Source of the DNA: Fasciolopsis buskii
Lineage: Eukaryota; Platyhelminthes; Trematoda; Plagiorchiida; Fasciolidae
DNA: 64,000 nucleotides
Direction: 5' to 3'
Assembly (NCBI GenBank): GCA_008360955.1
Contig: LUCM01008171.1
Location: 1-64,000, forward strand
The position numbers and the translations under genes were made by a program. The first letter of the stretch is position 1. Each line of letters begins with the position of its first letter. Positions 51,226 through 62,690 of this stretch are shown here, one piece after another. Below the pieces are notes generated by a model, which was not told the origin of the DNA, did not search any database, and worked only from the letters and a program-made list of their open reading frames with translations.

Positions 51226-53494
51226 CTAAGTCGATATCTGAGGGTCAATAGAGGGAGTATCGAGTTTATCGGTTCGCCAGTAAGTAAAACAGGAATACGT
51301 AGACATATCAGCAGAAGCAACACCAACGGATGAGCGGCGGAATAGTTTATCTGTGACCTTAGACGACTGTGAATTATTGTCGGAATGTCGGTCGTCGGTG
51401 AAAACTGAGGACGGTGAACGAGATTCGTCAACTATGAACGGGAAGATGTATTCCACAGAATCATTAAGCTCTCTGTAAGAAGTAGTTCTGACTGAATTGT
51501 ATTCATTTCGAAGCTCACCGCGAGGATTGACAGTGAATATTCGACAGCGTTCTATACCTGCTTGCTCATATGCGAAAACGTCATTACTTTTGTTGCCGAA
51601 TCCGGCATACAATGGATGACAGGTTTTAGGAAATAATGTTGTGACCTCTTCCAGGCACTTAATCTTGAAGTTCTCTGGCTTCTTTTCAATTACTTCTTGA
51701 TGGAGCGCATGTAGTAAGGAGTTCGGGGAAAGCAAAATAGGCCCGTCTGGTAACTTGAAGTCATCTTGCACAACCTGACGCAAGTAACTACGGGTGATTC
51801 CAGCCTGACCCAGAGCGCGGGCAGAGAGATAGATAAACCGATAACCATTGGCAGATATTTGGCTGTATAGACGTGCCACACCATCATGCGTCCAATCGTG
51901 TCCGAGTAACGGCAACAAATGACCCAAAAGATCACTTCGAGTTATGGTACCATCGACATCAGAAATCACTACTTGGTCAGACCAATGCCATACAAAAATG
52001 GAAGCCGAGCATATACACGTTCCCTGATACTTTGTTGTCACACGAAACTCAACGTCATTTCTTCCCTTCTTCAGTCTGAGTCGCGCTACATCAGAAGAAG
52101 AGAGTCGATTGCCCCTTAATGGCAAATGCGTTCTGGCTTCCTCTTTTAAATCCGTTTCTGAGCTTAGATCGCTTGGTTCCGAAACTCTTGCGGCTGCAGC
52201 CGGTTCTTCATTGATTTCTGGAATAGCATGAGTCTCGGCAGTTTTAGCCTGTTCCCGTTCTTCCGCTTCTACTCTACGACTTCCCCAACTGAACCAGGAA
52301 GTTCTTCGCGTCTGTTTCTTCGACATGTGAAGATTTTCTAACTGCCGGACAGTACGATGAGGAAGTTCAGTTTGAAATGCCAGGATACTGATGATGGATG
52401 GTGCAGCTAGAGCCCAGCAAAGGTATTTATCATTAAGCTGAACAGTAAGGTTAGGATTTGTCAAAATGGATTCGGGATCCTTGATGAAATCTTCGAAAGA
52501 AACAAGGTTTTCAACAAATTTTTCTTCGGACACATGGGAAGAACAGCCACATAATGACAATTTCAATCCGTAAATGGTGGGGTAGATGGGCGAAAGGCTT
52601 CTCGGTGAATGCTCACCATCAGACCTGTAACCAGCATCAATAAAGTTTGCTTCTGTAGGACGATGCGAATACATTTCGGAACCTAAAACCGGAGAGTTTC
52701 CAGGGTGAATTGGTGGGTAGATGTAAGCTTCTTTGACTGTTGGGTCCACCTCAGACCCACCAAGATCCTCCAAATAAACCTCCGCGTTTAGAGGACTGGG
52801 TTTCGCTGCCTTCTTGTTATTATTTTCGTCAAACTTCGGAGTACTCGGGCTGTTTCTGGCCTCCCTGACCAATTCAGAATTATTAAAAGTAGGAGGTTGG
52901 CGTTCAGAGAGTCTCTGGCGCAGGCCGCTATAAGGCCAGTTCAGACCTTGGTCGACCGAACCGAAACTATCAGCTAAAAACCCATCTGACCCAAAATGAT
53001 TAGTGAGGGGTGGTCTGGACTCTCCCGGGATATCTACTTGCTCAGAATCGGATCGAATGGCATCATCATCCTCTAAGTCCTCTAATAAAGTTGATGTGTC
53101 AGGTTCACTCATTGCGGAATCGCGGCGCACCTTTCGCCGTTTACGTCTTGTGATTGATCCATGCCACTTAACATCAGCACCTGGTGTATGTGGGTCAACC
53201 GGATACTTCTCATCGTCACTAGAACAAGCATCGCTATCAACGAAATACGCATCCCCGGCTGGTCCCAATCTCATTCGGAGGAAGTCAATATATTTCCCAT
53301 TGACATAGATTTCAACTGTCTTGTCTGCCGGTGAAATTGCTGTTAGTTTGCCGAATCGAACGTAAAAAGGGCCGCAAGTGTAGCTTCCGTCTGGTTGTTC
53401 AACGGCAATCACGTCAATAGCACCAGTTAGTGTAGATGGATTAATATCATTGTAGGCTCCTTTTATCCCCGAAAATAAACGGCTGAGAGACCTC
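51226..53494 (-). CDS. LPIN: Lipin, phosphatidate phosphatase (single large exon)
   Basis: Lipin removes phosphate from phosphatidate to make diacylglycerol and can also act in the nucleus. In the open frame counted from an ATG at 53583 (785 codons), the N-LIP region spans about residues 32-116 (SLSRLFSGIKGAYNDINPST, then GPFYVRFGKL). A polybasic RRKRRKVRR lies at 146-154. The mid domain begins LSLCG and continues to TRRTSWFSW. The HAD catalytic DVDGT starts at 542, followed by LGHLL where vertebrate lipins have an LxxIL motif, then FIYLSARA, LSPNSLLHAL and FTVNPRGEL. The C-terminus has FTYWR. I place the coding start at an acceptor (TTTTTCAG, exon from 53494) because homology begins there and phase 2 suits a short upstream Met exon. 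The 53583 ATG would add a 30-residue nonhomologous extension. Confidence 0.95.
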
Positions 53495-53599
53495 CTGAAA
53501 AAGTTATAACGAACCACTTTTCTTACCAAGACATCATTGTGAACAAGCAGTGAATAGGGAGAACACCTGGTGGACCCACCCATGCAACCTTGAGGGCCG

Positions 53600-55560
53600 G
53601 CGACCTTGAAGTTCCAGTTCCAATCCCAGTTCCATATAGATTAAAGGACTATACGGCGAGACGCCTGATCGTCCAGGTACTTGCACCGAGAGTTCCTCGA
53701 ACTGGACGATGCTTCGACAACAGGAGGGTGGAAAGTCTTCTCCAGTTTCTACAAGGGAGGAAACAATTAATGAGATGTTTTCCTGCCGACCATCACCTCA
53801 ACCCCACACTACACACACACTGTCCTCTCCAAACACAGATAGCAATGCACTGTCTAGTCTCCCTGTGAAGTCCCCCACCGACCCCACCTTGACCACTTTC
53901 TCCGGTAGCTTGTTTCAGTCATTCACCAGGTGTATGTCAAACAATATACTCCTCATCCCGATGGTTACGGGCTCTCGCAAAATTGTTTTCCCGTTACCTC
54001 GAAATGTGTCGTTCCCCCTTGTCTTGAAATAGGACTCCACGGTGGACCCGTATCTAGGCCAGACCATTATTGATCTTGAAGGTTTGTATTAAATCACCTC
54101 CTTATCTGCGTCTTTCCATGGAGTACAACCCAAGCGCCCTCAGCCTCTGCTCATATCTCATATGCCTCAAATGCCCAGACCACCGTGCAAAAAAATGGCT
54201 GAACCTGTTCCCGCATTTTACTATCTCCCACCAAATATAGTCTCCATGCTTGGACATATTATTCAAGGTGCGGTCTGACAAATGCCTTGAACCGTGGCAG
54301 AAGGACCTCAGGTTTTCTGGATCTCACGGTCCCCTTAAGTTGGCGTAGGGCACCCCATATGTTCCCGGCTGCCTTCTGATGCGACAGACTAGGTTTGAAG
54401 GCCACGCTCACGACTATACCGAGGTTTCTTGCTTGCTGAGTCTGTTTCATCGCAACCTGATGCCCAGGTGGACTTGTGTGGCGAGGGGTATTTGCTTCTT
54501 CTTCCACGAGACGCTGACCTGTGTCCAAGTAAACCGGAAGATCCTAGCTCACTGACCACTGGTAAACTTTATCCCGCTCCCTCTGTTTCTTGTCCTTCAT
54601 GGTTTGATGCCGTCGACAAACATGAGGCACAGAGTTTCCAACTCGATGGCTATGTCGTTGATATACACGAGGACAGACCCATGAGGCACCCCGCTGTATA
54701 ACAATCCTCTGTCCAACTGATACCCCCTATCCACCCCGAAAGATCTGCCCTTCAGACATTGTGCTGTCCCGTTATTCACCTTAGCATCAACTAGGAAAGC
54801 CTTCGCACTCTAGACAAGAAGCCACTGGTTGACGGAATCAAAGGCCTTTTGAAAGTCCAGATAGCAGACTTTAACTCTTTCCCCCCTGTCAATTCTACCT
54901 GTTACTTCGTCCAAGAATCTTATGAGGTTGGTCAGATAGGAACGTTTGCGCCAAAATCCGTGCTGCTCTCTCCTCATTAGCTTGTTGGCCTCTAGGTGAT
55001 TGACTAACCTGTCGCGAGGGAATCTTTCAATAGTTTTGGGTATCATTGATGTCAGACTCACCGGTCTACAGCCACTACATTTATCTCTGTCCATACCTTT
55101 ATGCACCGGTATGATGGTCGACGTCAACTAATCCGTGGGGGCTGACCTTTGTCCAAGAGTGCGTTAAGGAGCTTGGTGCAACGTTTCACCTGGACCTTCG
55201 CCAGCGGCTTTACTATCGCTAGGTGTATCCGACTAAGTCCGGCCGATTTCGGCGCGTCCATTATTAGGCTATCCCAAGCTTCTTCCTTTGCTATCTCTCT
55301 GTTCGGTATGTGCAACGAAACTGTGAAGGTACCTGATGTTTGGCCCCGTATCCCTTGATCCCGCCTGTGAATTTTCTTGAAAATTTTCTACAGACAATGG
55401 GCCTTTTTCCCAATATCGTCCGATCCAATCCCCTGGTGGTTTTTCCACCACCTACGGATTTTCGCAAAACAGCTTTATGCTGGACGTAATTGCAGTAGGC
55501 CTTGGAGTTGCTTGCTAAGTTACGCAGATTTGAGGGCATCCGTTTGCAGTTTTATTACAG
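53600..55560 (-). mobile_element. CR1-like non-LTR retrotransposon, decayed (copy 1)
   Basis: Minus-strand RT pieces lie in order. Near 55450-55539 a linker resembles NSKAYCNYVQHKAVLRKS. At 55124-55315 is IMDAPKSAGLSRIHLAIVKP. At 54810-55127 are VSLTSMIPKTIERFPRDRL and CYLDFQKAFDSVN. At 54597-54779 is SGVPHGSVLVYINDIAIELE. At 54259-54528 is NLGIVVSVAFKPSLSHQKAA, and below 54200 the RYEQRLRALGLYSMERRR tail. YADD reads FVDG, frames shift several times and stops occur. Its 3' end lies about 100 bp upstream of the lipin exon. Confidence 0.85.
54259..55315 (-). pseudogene. CR1-like reverse transcriptase remnant
   Basis: Four open segments in different frames together cover most of the RT. The finger region has QHGFWRKRSYLTNLIRFLDE and the palm has DFQKAFDSVN and SGVPHGSV. 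The active-site Asp pair is lost (FVDG). The C-terminal segment ends PRFKAFVRPHLE. It is clearly inactive. Confidence 0.8.
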
Positions 55561-56130
55561 GAACATACGGCGAAATGCCTAATCATCCAAGTGCTCGCAC
55601 CGAGAGCTCCTTGGATGAAACGATTCTTCGACTACAGGTGATTGAAAGCCCTCCTCATTATCTAGGGTGAGTTGGAATCGTGTAGGTGACTCCAATCCTT
55701 ATTACTATCACGCTAAACGGGAAGAATTATTGAGATGCTTTCCTCTCAAACATTTCTTTAGCCCGACAATCCATACACTGTCTTCCCCCAACACAACTGG
55801 CCATACATTTTCTAGTCTTCCTTTGAATTGGCGCCCATTGTCTCCCGGGTGTCAGCTATCATGAGTTCGGATGGGTAAGCGCCTATGTGAAGCAAGAAAT
55901 ACCGGGAGATAAGAGAAACATCTACTGCATGACATTGGACATCGTCAGATCAGATCTGGGCAAATCAGCTTCCAGGACTGGGATTCTTACGGATGCACCG
56001 TCCAGGTCCTTGCGCTTAAGACTGTCTAGTTCCTCGCATATACAACAAGAAAAAATAGACGTTCCAGTGGCCACTTCCGACTACAGTGGGTTACACTGCA
56101 TAACCGGTCATCCAACAATCCAGTTTGTAA
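55561..56130 (-). repeat. Repeated 3'-end segments of the CR1-like element
   Basis: The 3' sequence at about 53640-53890 (landmarks: ACGGCGA(G/A)(A/C), GCACCGAGAG, GAGATG, CACTGTC) occurs again at about 55560-55860 in the same orientation. It occurs more faintly at 55970-56060 (GTCCAGGTCCTTGCG and TAGTTCCTCG). The tandem 3' ends suggest successive insertions or local duplication. Confidence 0.55.
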
Positions 56131-57349
56131 TCATCTCTGCGCATTAGAACTCCCATTGTCGCTCCTATCACGCCCACTGATCTGGATTACTTCGTCATAG
56201 TTCATACTCTTATCAGCGAAAACGTCCGCATGGATTGCCGACTGTCAGGCTAAGCGGCATTTCGACGTAAGTCGGAGTACCTCTTGGAGGCCCGACGGCC
56301 GTCCAAACGCAAGTAAGCTGGTGGGACCTGTGGAGTCGTTTGCGAGGTAGCAAGGCGTCTGTGATCGGCTATCTTTGCGGGAATCCCTTTTTGCGTTTGC
56401 TCGCCCTTAACATGCTGTGGCTGCTTGTGCGTTGCCCTTAATCTGCTTTGTACGACTGCGGTATTGACAACCCAAAAGCTCGGCCGCTAAAATCATATAA
56501 CAGCTAGGTACGGTAGGATATTCAGTATATTGCAACAGGACCGTGCGAACGGAGCATGCGTGAGCGACGCGCTAATGGCGACCGCGGTCAACGTTCGGTT
56601 AAATAAGTGACACGGAGGAACACATCCAGGCTAAGCGCAGGGGTCTCCTCCGAGAAAACCATCGGAGAAGGGCTTCGATTTGGACCATATGGAACATGCT
56701 GGGAAACTGTGGATGCCTTAATGACATGGCACCGCTCGGCGGTGGAAAAATGTTACGCTCGTTTAGTTATCCCATGAGTGTTATTTGTTGGGGGCTGACC
56801 TTGTGCCAGACACCCAAAATGAAAATACCTTTAAGCGTGGGCAGGATGTATGGCGTACTGTGCCCCATACCCACGAGTCTCACAGATGCCTGAAATATTT
56901 AGCAGAGTTCTCAACACGGAGGCATGGACCCGGGTTCCTCCCTTCCTGTGGTTCCTGAGTGACTTCGACAGTGGGGGCGATGGTTTTTCTGCTGGAGTCA
57001 CTGGATTCACCTCAATCTTAGGGTTCCCCTGAGAGTCGGCAGGGCAAAACTTGCGGACTCATGCAAGCACGGGAAGTGACTCTAACATTTGACCCATCCT
57101 GGCCTCCGTCAGACTGACGAAAGGAGCGTCTGTGGACATCTAAAAACCATTTGGCTGGAAGAGTGCTGTACGGACTTCTTTCTACCCGTTATATCATCCA
57201 TCAATTTTGTTTTTAAGTCACCTAGGGATTGGCAAAGCGGTGTTTTTTGGACAGTCTTGTTTGTGGCCAAACGAGCATAGTTTCCCTGCCTCTCATTTTC
57301 TAACCAGGCCTTCAGCCTATCAACGCGCCAGCTGCGTTTCGCTATGATG
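56131..57349. other. GC-richer unclassified sequence, probably retroelement UTR
   Basis: No coding motif was recognised on either strand. The base composition and position between CR1-like remnants suggest a 5' UTR or ORF1 remnant, but I cannot support this with motifs. Confidence 0.3.
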
Positions 57350-57860
57350 GCAGGAACCTAATGAAGCCTCCATTTAACAAGCAGAATCTTCCGCTTGCTA
57401 GTCCACTGTCCGGACTCCATCCAATCCAGTGGATTTTTCATCTTCCATGCAACCTTCTGAGGACAAGTTGGGGTCCTAAGGTGTTTTTCGTGCAGTACGA
57501 TTAGCTCGAATTTCGTATAGTTTCGGACTATTAGTTTTCTGGATGTTGGTAATTCCTGTGAGCATCCAATCTCTTCTTGAATCCACCCACATCTCCAGCC
57601 CGGCCCAGCGGATGCCAGCTGACTGCCCAATCATATGACTGCTCTCAGCCCGAAGAAATTAGCTCTCATTGTAGCATCACGTCCTTCTTTTCCTATTTTG
57701 GACTCATGGACCCCAATGATCCTTTGAAATAGATTCACTCGCCCAGATCTTTCAGGCCCTAAATATTTCAATGGGTTCCTATCATGCGTCGTCACACTCC
57801 TCTATCCTCCGGGAGAATCAACCTGAGGACCTTCATCCTTTTTCATAGGCCTATAATTTC
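57350..57860 (-). pseudogene. Possible 3' end of a second CR1-like RT
   Basis: Broken minus-strand frames give segments resembling the end of CR1-type proteins, such as ATMRANFFGLRAVI followed by VGGFKKRLDAHRN, which matches the usual NFF...V..FK.RLD tail. The identification rests on short motifs only. Confidence 0.35.
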
Positions 57861-58574
57861 TGGGAACACTCCAACCTGTGGCCTGTGAATGCGATTGGAC
57901 AATGTACAGTCAAAGCCAAATCCCAGAACAGAAACACAAGTGATTCGTAAATTTTACGATACTGGACTATAAAGTTAATCACTATGCAGGCACAACCCAG
58001 TATGAGATATGCGATCACAAAATGAAAACTAAAGCCAGCGTCACTAGACAGAAATGCGCTCGTGGTTTACGTGTAGCATAATAATGAGTGGTAAAATCGC
58101 GCAGTGATTGCTAAGAAACAGACTTTCGGGCAAATAAAATCGGGCAGTAGGTAAAGCAGCAAAGTCATCTGTGTGGTAGCTACCTCGGGGATTTTTGCAC
58201 AAAAGGTGTATTTTGGAGGATTTTCCGCGGGTGTGCATTGCGCGGCCTCCGTAACCTCTTCGCTTTGGTTTTTTCGTTCATTAGGCACGGTTGCCCTACC
58301 CGCACAGCACACACCTGACATGGCTTAACCTACGCCCCATAGATGGGCGACAAAACCTGGCGTCTTCTCGGGGCTAATATTCCCCAGAGCTGTAATAGGA
58401 CTCCAGTGGTTATCTTGATCAGTCCCAAATAGGGAGGGGATCCTGAATCTGAATTCTTCTGCCATGAGGGCTCCATGGCCCCTGGTCATGCTAACTATGT
58501 CTGTGGCTATTGGATTATCACCGGCTGGTAGTACTTAGAAGCTTTAACTGTGATCATCATCCGTCAGCGGGTCG
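57861..58574. other. Nothing recognised
   Basis: Short frames only. Probably the 3' region of the element that follows on the minus strand. Confidence 0.35.
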
Positions 58575-61450
58575 CACTTAACTGTGTCTCAGGGGCAAAT
58601 GCCATTGTACATACCATTTACCCTTCCTTTCTAGGTCCCGTTTTATCTCACGTGTTCTAGGGCCACCTATCAACTGGAGTTCATCCGAAAAAAGGAAGGG
58701 CGGGATTTCCAGTTCGTCGGCCAGATCGATGGTGGTACCAAAACAGTAGATGCCCAGTAGTGAACTTTCCGACTCGCCAATGAGTACATCGCCCATCTCT
58801 GACCTCTATCGTTTCAACTCTGCGTAGAAGAGTCTTTTTCGGCGAAACTCAGCAGTCCACTAGACTAGTCTCCTACCGTCCCACATTTCCAGATTTCCTC
58901 AGTCCATGACCTATTTTTCACCGAATCAAAAGCTCCCCTGAAGTCTATCGCAGTAGACATCCATCTACTTCTGATTCCTCCTAAGGGGCAGATGAAGCTG
59001 GTGGTACACGGTCACCTAGCTAGGAATCCGTGTTGTTCGGAACTCTGGAAGGTTTTTCTGCAGGAAGTCTGACTGTTTCATATCTCAAGGCCAGCCCCGG
59101 TACCAGAACCGCGAACATCAAAGTTGAGTCCCAAGTTCTACGGTTTCTTTCCGCTTCTTCCCTTATGGTTTGGTGTACCCTGCGGAAGCATCTAGTCCAT
59201 GGGCAGGTGACACTTATCCAACAATTCTGGAGGGTCGGTGCCACTATTTAAGCTGGGAACTTGTGGAAGACGTAGAACATCTGCCCCGAGTGCCCTGCTC
59301 ACTTTTGAGATCGCAAGCGCCTTTACAACCCTTTCTTTCTCATACATCGCGCGCCGCATAGTGCTAATTGATCAGTGAGTCGTTTCCAGATTTGTGGGGT
59401 CGTCATTCATAGTGCAGACCAGCTCAAAGTATGAAAGCAGTGCGTCAGCCTTTTCACCAATTTTCCTCGCGTTTCTACTGTAACTGGGCATGAAAATATT
59501 TAGACGTGAATGGAGTAAGCCTTGTGGTTTGCTTTCGCCCTGCAGGTTAACCTACGCTCATATCCCGCCCTTGAGTTCATTTGTAAGTTAGCCGCACCTC
59601 GAGCCCTCAGGTATTTCAGTAGTTTCCCGTGTGATCTGCTCTGACATTTTCTCCATGACATGGCTTTTCCTCTGTGATCCTTTTTCAAGTCGGCCCTTCA
59701 CCAGGGAGGCACAACTTTGCAGCTTATTTGCACAAGTGGCCGGCGATGGCCAAGCGGATAAGGACGCGGCGTCCGGACGTTAAGTTCACAGTTTCAAACC
59801 TCCCAGCGTCGGTCAGTTTTCCCACTTGTCAGCCCTCTACTGGCCTCGGTCACCTTCCTGAAAATGGTGTATACCGTTATTTCATTGATGAGGGAAATAA
59901 AAGGTAAAAGATAGGTTGCCGAGGAAGTCTATGATATTCTTCTTTATTTTGCTCTGCTACCGTTCAATTCATTCCCCCGTAGGGTACCATGTGATTCCCT
60001 GGGCAGCTTCTAGTACCTCGCCGGAGTTTAATCCCTTAGACACCCTCCAGTAACTATCTGGCGGCTCGTATCTTCTCACTGCTAGATAAAGTCAAAGTAC
60101 CAAGCAGTCGCTTTCCAAAAAGGATTCTTTCCCGAATAGTTCGGTTAGATCTTTCTCACTCTCGAAGACAACCAACTCTAGTAGCAGCGGCTTCTGACTG
60201 AATCTCCTTCCCAGCATTCTGAACAAGGCAGCATCTGCGTCCTTCCGATGGAGTTCTCCGGTTCATCCTCCTGCTCTCAGTTAGTTTTCTGGGCAATAAA
60301 ATCCCTAACCCGAGTTTTTCTCCGTCGTGACCGATTTCCTAACATATCCCTTTTAACTTTCTGCCCTCTTCAAAGGCATTGACCAAGCATCTATGTACAT
60401 GGGGAACTGTCGCTGAAATTTCCGGCAACACCAGCTTGTGCGTGATAAGTTTTGGTTGAGAAACTATAGATTGATTTCTTCATTTTGTCCTAAGTGATTT
60501 GACACGGGTAACGAAAAATCCATAATTACGTCCATCATCGCTGCTCTTGCCATACTGTCCAAGTTCCTGAACGAACTTATGGCTGACTCAAAAGGCGATA
60601 GTCACATTTTCGTGATCTCAAACATCTGGGCAGTCTCGGGTCTACTGAAGATTGCATCCCACTTGTTACGTATACTGCAAATGTTGGCCTGCACAACCAA
60701 CTTCCATCTAGTAGCTAGCTCTCCAAACCTCTGGGTACCGTCACCGCGAAATATGTTCCCTATGTTGAATTGAATGCTCTCGAGGGTAAGCACAAGAACC
60801 GCCCTTGTTTTTTCATGGGTCCGATCTGAGCTCTCTTCCCTCTTTTCCCATTTCTAACACGTGCAACATCACGGCCCTCTGCAATAACTGAAGCGGTCCC
60901 TTCAGGCTCCACATCCCTCGATACCCTTTCCCTTTGGGTTTAGTCTACCTGAATGGTCCCTGGCCGCTACTTCTTTGGGACTGGCTAGCTTTTAGGTATC
61001 TATTCGAGGAGATACTAAGACATACATACCCCGAAAGACTTTGTCACTGGATCTCACCTCATTTCCCTCTGCGACTGCCAATAATCGATCCCTGTGTCCA
61101 GCGTTGGTAAACCCTGTCAACACTGTCCCTGGTCATCCCTCATTTGAGTAACTCCTCCAAATGCGCAAACCGAGAAGCTTTTTCCGTGTGCTTCCGGAAA
61201 TCTTTACATCACTTAGCTAGTTTGGCAGGCGGCACCAAATCTGTGGCTCCGGGAACAGCCAGACTCTGGTCTGCCTGTTGCAATATAGCGAGTTCTTTTC
61301 AAGTGCCCTATTTTCTGGCTGAACTTCCTTCTTGTTGTATGGTCTCTACTAGCTTGCCTTGGTCGTCTAGCCTCACAACTATCATCTGAAGCAATGCATT
61401 TTGAGCATGGTTACACTGGTCAGGGTGCACCCGTTGGTGTTATTTCTGGA
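58575..61450 (-). mobile_element. CR1-like non-LTR retrotransposon, decayed (copy 2, near full length)
   Basis: Reading the minus strand downward: an ORF1-like region (60850-61420) with DDQGKLVETIQQEG; an endonuclease start near 60700 (QANICSIRNKWDAIFSRPE); a YRPP-like loop near 60080-60130 (AVRRYEPPDSYWR); the endonuclease-RT linker at 59500-59688 (YLRARGAANLQMNSRAGYER); RT fingers and palm near 58900-59040 (QHGFL, DFRGAFDSV after frame correction); and at 58578-58796 a palm segment with LADELEIPPFLFSDELQLIG. Many stops and frameshifts. A SINE interrupts it at 59735-59912. Confidence 0.75.
59735..59912 (+). mobile_element. tRNA-derived SINE (family 1) nested in CR1 copy 2
   Basis: The plus strand carries the tRNA-like head with A-box region TGGCCAAGCGGATAAGG and a B-box-like AGTTTCAAACC (59790-59800). 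The body TCAGTTTTCCCACTTGTCAG and tail CCGTTATTTCATTGATGAGG follow. The same three parts in the same order occur at 24118-24312. It splits the CR1-like linker region, so it inserted after that element. Confidence 0.8.
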
Positions 61451-62590
61451 CACAGCGCCCTAGCCAGGATAGCACGTGGCCACCGTAAGTGGCAAATCTC
61501 CTATTCAGCAGTTGCAGTCATTAGGGGCCCGCGCTGTTACTTTACGCACAGAGCTAACCAACTTTCCCTCGAGGGGCTTAAAATCATGCAATACTAGAAT
61601 GCAAGTCAGTCAGACTGTTATTAACACAAACAATAAATCACCTTCGGTGCATATTTCCGGTTCCTTTGTTCAGATACAAATACAATCACTTCTGTCACTG
61701 AGACACTTACATTTCATATTCAGCCTTCAGTGAGCATCTAATGCATGGCAGTAATGGCCGTGCAAGGTCTCTGACCAAATCTTTTGCGAAATGTTATACT
61801 TTTTAACACTGAAATTTGTTCCGTCTTCGAAATGAGTTTCGACAACAAAGATGAGTCTGCGGTATCTTGACTAGCCAGAAAGCATGGTATCTCTTTCACG
61901 TTTATGAGTTTTGCAAACCGAAAGGTTCTTCACCTTTTAGTGGAACGAACAATGTAATTCAAAATAATCATACCATCTGATTTTTCTCTCGGGACTATCT
62001 CATTCATTTCCATTTATTTTCAGAGTCCCAAATCGCAATAGATATGGTGGATCTTGAATATTACAGTTCGGCGGTCTAGAAGGGCCTCTGAGGGAAATTT
62101 CTGCGCTTAAAAGAACAAAGCTTTAATTATCCGGGAGAACGAACTACGAGCTGTGGAGTCTATGCTCAAAGACAATTAGTAAATTTTGTTATATTCTGTC
62201 CTGTTTTCTCGCGACGCTCATATGTTGATTACATATTAATTATTCTCCCTTGTTTATCAAACGACATGCAGGTTTTACGATCATATGCATTTGATTGTAA
62301 CACTTGCCCTGAGAAAGACCACCCACGGTGGTCAAAAAGTTGACGCATTAAATCTACTAATGACGCTGCATTATTAACATTATACCATTCTCCACAACTG
62401 CATCAACTTTCTTAAACAATGCCAAGTGACGTTGAACGTTTCCTCAAGTGAATGCGGCATTAGTAACTTATTAGATTTTATGGCATTTACATAACGTGTT
62501 TTATCAGCCTTATCATATCTAACTTGCCACTGAAACCGTAAGAGCATTGCAAAGCTATTTCAACCTAGTTGGAAATCAACAACAATACAT
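61451..62590. other. Nothing recognised
   Basis: No coding motif, RNA or repeat boundary was recognised on either strand. Confidence 0.4.
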
Positions 62591-62690
62591 ACCCCCCGAG
62601 GTCAAACTGGGACGCAAATCCAAAAGTGACAGTTGCGAATCGAACGCCTTAGCCATTACGCTGACAAATCTGATTCCCAACGGTTCATTG
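62591..62690 (-). mobile_element. tRNA-like SINE head (family 2)
   Basis: The minus strand reads GCGTAATGGCTAAGGCGTTC (A-box-like), then GATTCGCAACTG, then a degraded B box GGATTTGCGTCCC (complement of 62609-62621) followed by AGTTTGACCTCGG. This differs from the family 1 SINE. It may be a tRNA-derived SINE or a tRNA pseudogene. The damaged B box makes a working tRNA unlikely. Confidence 0.5.

Noticed and set aside
61700..61730. Short ATG exon with a strong donor (GTAAGTGTCTC) upstream of lipin on the minus strand
   Set aside because: Its coding length leaves phase 1, while both lipin acceptors require phase 2, so it cannot be the lipin first exon as read.
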